Shown here: positions 9,901 to 15,900 of the stretch, piece after piece
Layout: each line of letters opens with the position of its first letter
Position numbering within the stretch: position 1 is the first letter of the stretch
Assembly (NCBI GenBank): GCA_000969725.1
Contig: JXSR01S004155.1
DNA from: Ophiothrix spiculata
Lineage: Eukaryota > Echinodermata > Ophiuroidea > Amphilepidida > Ophiotrichidae
DNA length: 26,096 nucleotides
Direction: 5' to 3' (one strand)
The notes under the pieces: model-generated
Seen by the model: the letters and a program-made list of their open reading frames with translations, nothing else
What the model was told of the DNA's origin: nothing
The model's database searches: none
Program-made: the position numbers and the translations under genes

Positions 9901-12900
9901 CACAAACACAACGAAGACGTCAAGCAGCAATACTTTCCAATGAAATAGTTCGACAATTTCGGCACGAAGTGGATGTAAAGTTGACAAACCAACGAGCTCT
10001 TCAAGACACTACAAACACTCTAAACATGCTAAAAGGAATGGCTCGCGTTTCTATTGGCTCTTCGTCTAGAAGTTTACAGCATATACATCGACAAACCTCG
10101 GTTATACCGAAAGATGAAGATATATCAAATACTAGGCAATTAGACATCCCAAACTTTGAATCTACCCCAGATGAGAAAATATACAAGGAAACAACTAACA
10201 CTGGAAAAATGCAAAGAGTGCCAGATAATTCAGAGTTGAATAGTATTATTGAAAGTTGCAATGAAAATGATTCTTTTGAAAATTGGTTCAACCAATTAAG
10301 AAGATTATCGCAGCTGCTACAGTCACCACCAAAAGAGTTACGATCAAGATGGTTAAACATTTTTAGAACCAAGCCGAGTATAGATTATACTTATAGCGCT
10401 GTATTGCAATTTCTCCAAAGATTCACCAAACATTTACAAGACAACGTTCCGGATAAAGATATTCTGGTTGATATATATGACCTCATCAAAGTGGTCATGT
10501 CGAAAGTTCAAAAGCAAGATCATGGATTTAAAGTACAATTGATATTAGAATTGGAAACGATTCAAACAATAGTTCTTTGCAAGCAGAAATTTGCCTTGGT
10601 AAAAGATATTTACAAACGCCTGGTCATGTCTTGTAATTCATGGTTTGAATATTCAACAAACACAGCAATCAGAGAGCTTGATTCCTTAGATCGAGATAAA
10701 ATGATGCAATACTGTATCCAAGAAGCATTGCTACGTGCCATACGTGATCTTCAAGACGGGTCTAGCATAGATGAGTTGATAGAAATCCACGAAACGATAC
10801 GATTGAAAATTGAATCCAACGGCGATGATATTTTCAACGACCTATTACAATCTGAAAACCCTCATTCAGATGATACAGGGACCCCAAATTCTTCAGAATT
10901 TAATGTCGATGACAGTGACAGTAACAACACAGATGATGGAGATGGACAAGATGAGTTTGAACAGCATATGCCCAAACAATATGCAGATATTGTTAAACCC
11001 CTCATGTTTCATGATGTGATAGGCATGCAATTATTGAGGCATGTCATATGTGATCGGCTTGCCTGCGAAGGGTCACAGATATCGACAACCATCCTTAAAA
11101 GGTTGATGTCTATTGTCATTGGAATTGAAAACACTTTTACCGTGTCTGCCCTGACAGTGATGCTTGCCGTCAATCAGCCCAAGGTGTGGCTTTTGGAAAC
11201 TATCGTGATGCAAATGAGAATAATGATGGATCTTTCAACACAAGAGGAGACAAGCGCAAGAAATCTCCTCGATAAAGTAGATTATGATCAATGGCTGCTT
11301 CTCATAAGTCAGAAACTAGAACAAGTCAGTGACGAGAGTTCATTGTCCTTTCCAGTGATTGAAGAAATCCTAGAACTAATGCAAACAGACTTGACGGGAC
11401 ATCCAGATGAGTCTGCATTATGTCGGCTTATGAATTCACCGTTATCTGAGTGGCCAGCTCAACTCCAATGGCGACAAGAATTTCTAGTGTTGCAATCCAT
11501 ACCTGTTAACTTTACATGCGACGAACAGAAAGTTCAAACGGCTCAATATCTGTGGGCATTACGTAATAGATACGGGGATGAGTTTATAACAAAATTACAG
11601 AATAGTGTCTGTAAACATGCACAGGTACATCCGGATGCTTTTACAAAGCTCTTGCTAAATTTGTACAACAACAAATGGAGTGGTGACAATACAAGCTTTA
11701 AAATAATTGCTCAGAGGCCCTGTAACAAATGGGCAACAATTCTTGATAATTATTCTGCTAAAGCCTCAAAATCTACACGTAGTATAGACACACTCTTCGA
11801 AATCCTCGAGAGTGTCAAGAATAGTTCATTTCCCAAAGAAAACTTTGAGGAGGTAAAAAAGATGGTTCTTGAGGTTTATTCAATGGAAAATTCGGAATCA
11901 AAAATATTAGGGGGACAAATTGAACAATTTGAATGCCACGATGTCACAAAGTGGTGTGAATTGCTGAAGAGTTCTGAAGTAAAAGAAAATATACCTGAAG
12001 TGTTGGCCGTCATTAAACAAGGTATATATCTCAAAACTGGATGCTCATTACGCGACACTCAACTGATAGCTATTGTGCTGTTTCTTTTCAATGAAGAGAA
12101 AGGTATGTTGGAACAGGTTTCAACAGGTGAAGGAAAATCGTACATCATAGCCGCACTTGCTATCTTCAAATCGCTGAGTGGGTCCAAGGTCGATATCATC
12201 ACAAGTTCATCAGTTCTGGCAAAGCGTGATGCGAGCGAAAACCGCGAAATATACAAGCTTTTTGGAGCAACTGTTTCGCACAATTGTTGTGAAGATACAG
12301 AAGAAAGGAAACGGGCGTACAAGGCTGCAATAGTGTACGGCGAAATTGGTTGCTTCCAGCGAGATATTTTGTTGGATGAATTTTATAATGAAAACATCAT
12401 GGGAGATCGTACAAGTGAGAACGTCATCGTGGATGAGGTAGATAGTATGCTACTAGATAAAGGGCAGAGCGTCCTGTATCTCTCGCACGATGTTTCTGGA
12501 TTAGATAGTCTTCATCAAGTTTATGTTCATATTTGGTCATTCGTACACTCCAAAGGACTCTATGGAACAACTGATGACGAAAATGCGGTATACGAAGGAA
12601 TGCTCGATGCTTTGTTTGGAATATTTAGAGCAGATGATATCGAAAAAGCCTGGTTCACAGCGTGTACTTTGACATCCAATGAACTGGATATTCTATGGTC
12701 TGGTATGAGAGACAAAAACCTGATAGATAAATCTGGAAGAGTACTTGTGGATAACGATGTCATCAAAACAGTTAAAACCTTCGGACTCTCCGAGAGCTTA
12801 AGTATCGAAAAACAGGGTGTTGATGTTTGCGTGAAGAATGCACTGTTAGAAGCAATTGCTGCCAATGGGAAGATCGGAAAAGATGATATTCAGAATAAGC

Positions 12901-15900
12901 ATGATAAGTTGATGGCGGAAAATCTTTTAACTAAAGATCAGATACGTAAATTACACCAGGGTCTAGTTCATCAAAGAGTGATTGACCACGAAGGAATAAT
13001 ACAAGATAAAGAAACTATCATGGCAAACGAGAGAATCGTCACGCTACCAGAGATCACTGAACCTCAAGACCCATTTCTCGAAACCAGAATGTCAAATATC
13101 GTGATTTGTATTACAAATGCATTAAAAGACTCCATCCGCAGGGGTACAGCTCTATGTGTTCCAAATTACTTGAAAGCATTCATTAGGCAACATCTGAGAA
13201 CTTGGATCAGCAACGCTTTCAAAGCAAGGTTTTTGAGTGAATCTGAACATTACATTGTTGACGTTGATAGAAGTACAAATTATCAGAACGCATGTAATAT
13301 CGTCATCATGGATACAGATACTGGAACAGAGCAATACAATACTCAATGGAACCAGGGGTTACATCAGTTTTTGCAGTTGAAACATGGGTGTCGAATAAGC
13401 TCCGAGAGTTTAAAAGCAGTATTCATGTCAAACATATCGTTTTTTAAACGATACGACAAGCAAATCTACGGACTAACCGGTACGTTAGGTTCAGAAGGGG
13501 AGCGCAGATTACTCGAAAATCTGTATTCTATTGATTATGTCACTATACCAACATTTCGCCCTTCAAGTTTTTATGAGGAAGACGGCATGTTATGTCCAAC
13601 TCGAGATATATGGAAGGACCAGATAGCCCAGTGTGTAAAACGAGTTCACAAATCAAGACCTGTTCTCGTCATTTGTGAAACTATAAAAGACTTGAAATCA
13701 ATAGAAATGGAGCTAAAACAAACTTTGAATGCAACATTGCACGTTTACAAGCATAGCTACGAAGAACCAGATATTTTCAAACGAGATGGTGGAATCGAGA
13801 AGGATTGTATCATACTTGCAACCAATCTGGCTGGGCGTGGAACGGACATCAAAATCAGTGAAGATACAAGCGATTCTGGAGGACTGTTTGTATGTCTGAC
13901 GTACTTACCAAACAATATAAGAGTGGAGCAGCAAGCGTTTGGTCGAACGGCCAGGAAAGGACAGCAAGGCAGCGGTCAAATGATAATACTAGATGAAGAA
14001 TTAGACGCTCGCAATGGACAAACGCAAAGCGTCGTCAAGTTTGTCAACCTAAAAGCACGCAGGGACATCAAAGAAAAACAACGCATCGGTAAAATACAAA
14101 CTGAATACGAAAACAGGCTAAAAGTTGAAGAACAATGTTTTCAGAAATTTGAAAACAAGTTTACCTCATTCACAGAAGCGATAAAACAAAGAAAACAGAA
14201 AGAATCAGACAAAGTGGAAGTACCACTCTTACTACAAGTGTTGTTGGACAAATGGGCTCTCTGGTTAGATGCTCATGCAGATAAGCTGGTAAAACGGGAT
14301 TCTCAGCAAAGTGTTAACGAGTCATTCAAGACATTTCTTACCACAATTGATGATGCTACGAGTGAAATCAGAGAAAATACAACTCGATACGAGTATATCG
14401 ACTGCTTTGCTAATCGCATCAGACTTGGAAAGATGTTTATTGTACAGAAAGAATTCGACAAGGCGCATAATTTATTTGATGATGTAATAAGGACAGAACC
14501 TAAATTCTCAGAAACTGCACATTACTATACGGTGCACTGCTTAATGAAGAAGAAAGATATACTTAGGGACGACGCATCGAAGGCGAGCTGCTTGAAACAC
14601 TTACACCAATCAAAACACTTGATGCAGAAACGTATTGATGAATTACAAAACGCAACCGTAATTGTCCAAAGTCTTAGCAACTCCTACACAAACGCACAGA
14701 ACAGTTATTTGGTAATTGATGAATATAAGAAGCAAAACGAAGGGGTAATAAATCTGTACAACGTCTTCATTAGGTCAATAGATGACATACTTGGTCACGA
14801 AATAACGCCAGTAATAATTGAAGATATTACACAAGATCCGCTAAAGTCAAAGATTATCCATGACGATTTGCTCGCAAATCACTGTTTAACCAGTTATGCT
14901 CTCGGTTCTGATTACAACGAAAGCATCCAGGAACTACGAGATGAATATGCCTTGTATATAGACCAGTTGAAATTGATTATTAATCGATTAAAGTCGGTCC
15001 ATGCAAACGACTTTGCCTCCCTGCTTCCTAACAGAGAAGAATTTTGGACTGATTTGCAAAACGTCAACATTTTGTACAAAGTAGAAGAGATTGTTCTCAT
15101 AGATATCAAACGGCTAAATGAAATTCGGTTTCCAACAAAGGGGAAGATATTAAAGGAATACATACATATTACTAGTATTTTATATTTTGCATACGGCATG
15201 CAACAACCAGACACCGCAATATGGCTTTATCCAGAGCTAAACCAACAACAAAAGGAATATGAGCTAATGATACCTAGACAACAATTTGAACGCTCCTTTG
15301 GTAGTGTGCAATGCTGGGAAGCATTGGAAAATACAAATGTTATTAAGCTGATCAAGAGTGCGGAAGTCAATCAGAACGTCGATCCATGCCACGTCAAGCT
15401 TTCCCACTTCGACAATATAGATGATAACGCCTTTACAATCATTGACGGTGTTAACGATGAAGCTTCTAAGAACATATTCCAACAGTTAATTGAGCAGGGC
15501 GTTTTATCACGAGATGTACCAACACGATTACTTCGACGGGATATCCAAGATCTACATCTAAGATCCTACGGATGCTATCAAACTGAAGTCATCAACGTAA
15601 TATTGATGAGATATCAGTATCGTATCGCTCTAGAAGATTTGATCAACAACGAGAGGCATACTTTGCCCTCAAAGCCGCACATCATGCTGTTTGAAAAGCT
15701 GATCAAACACAACGTAGTAATACCGATCAGGGTTGCTCATGACTTCAATGATGAAAGCCTTCTGCTAGAAAAGCTTTATGGTAGTGATGAACCTTACACA
15801 GGAGACCGTTTAGATAATGACGGGGAATACAAGGCAGCATTTCTTCAAAGATGCCCTTCAGTGAGAGAAAAAGAAATACAACAAATATGTAATGCGCATT

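Noticed and set aside
12560-12865. Antisense ORFs within the giant gene, e.g. 12560-12865, 17771-18127 and 10001-10372
   Set aside because: They are shadows of a strongly coding frame on the other strand, with no start context or recognisable domains.
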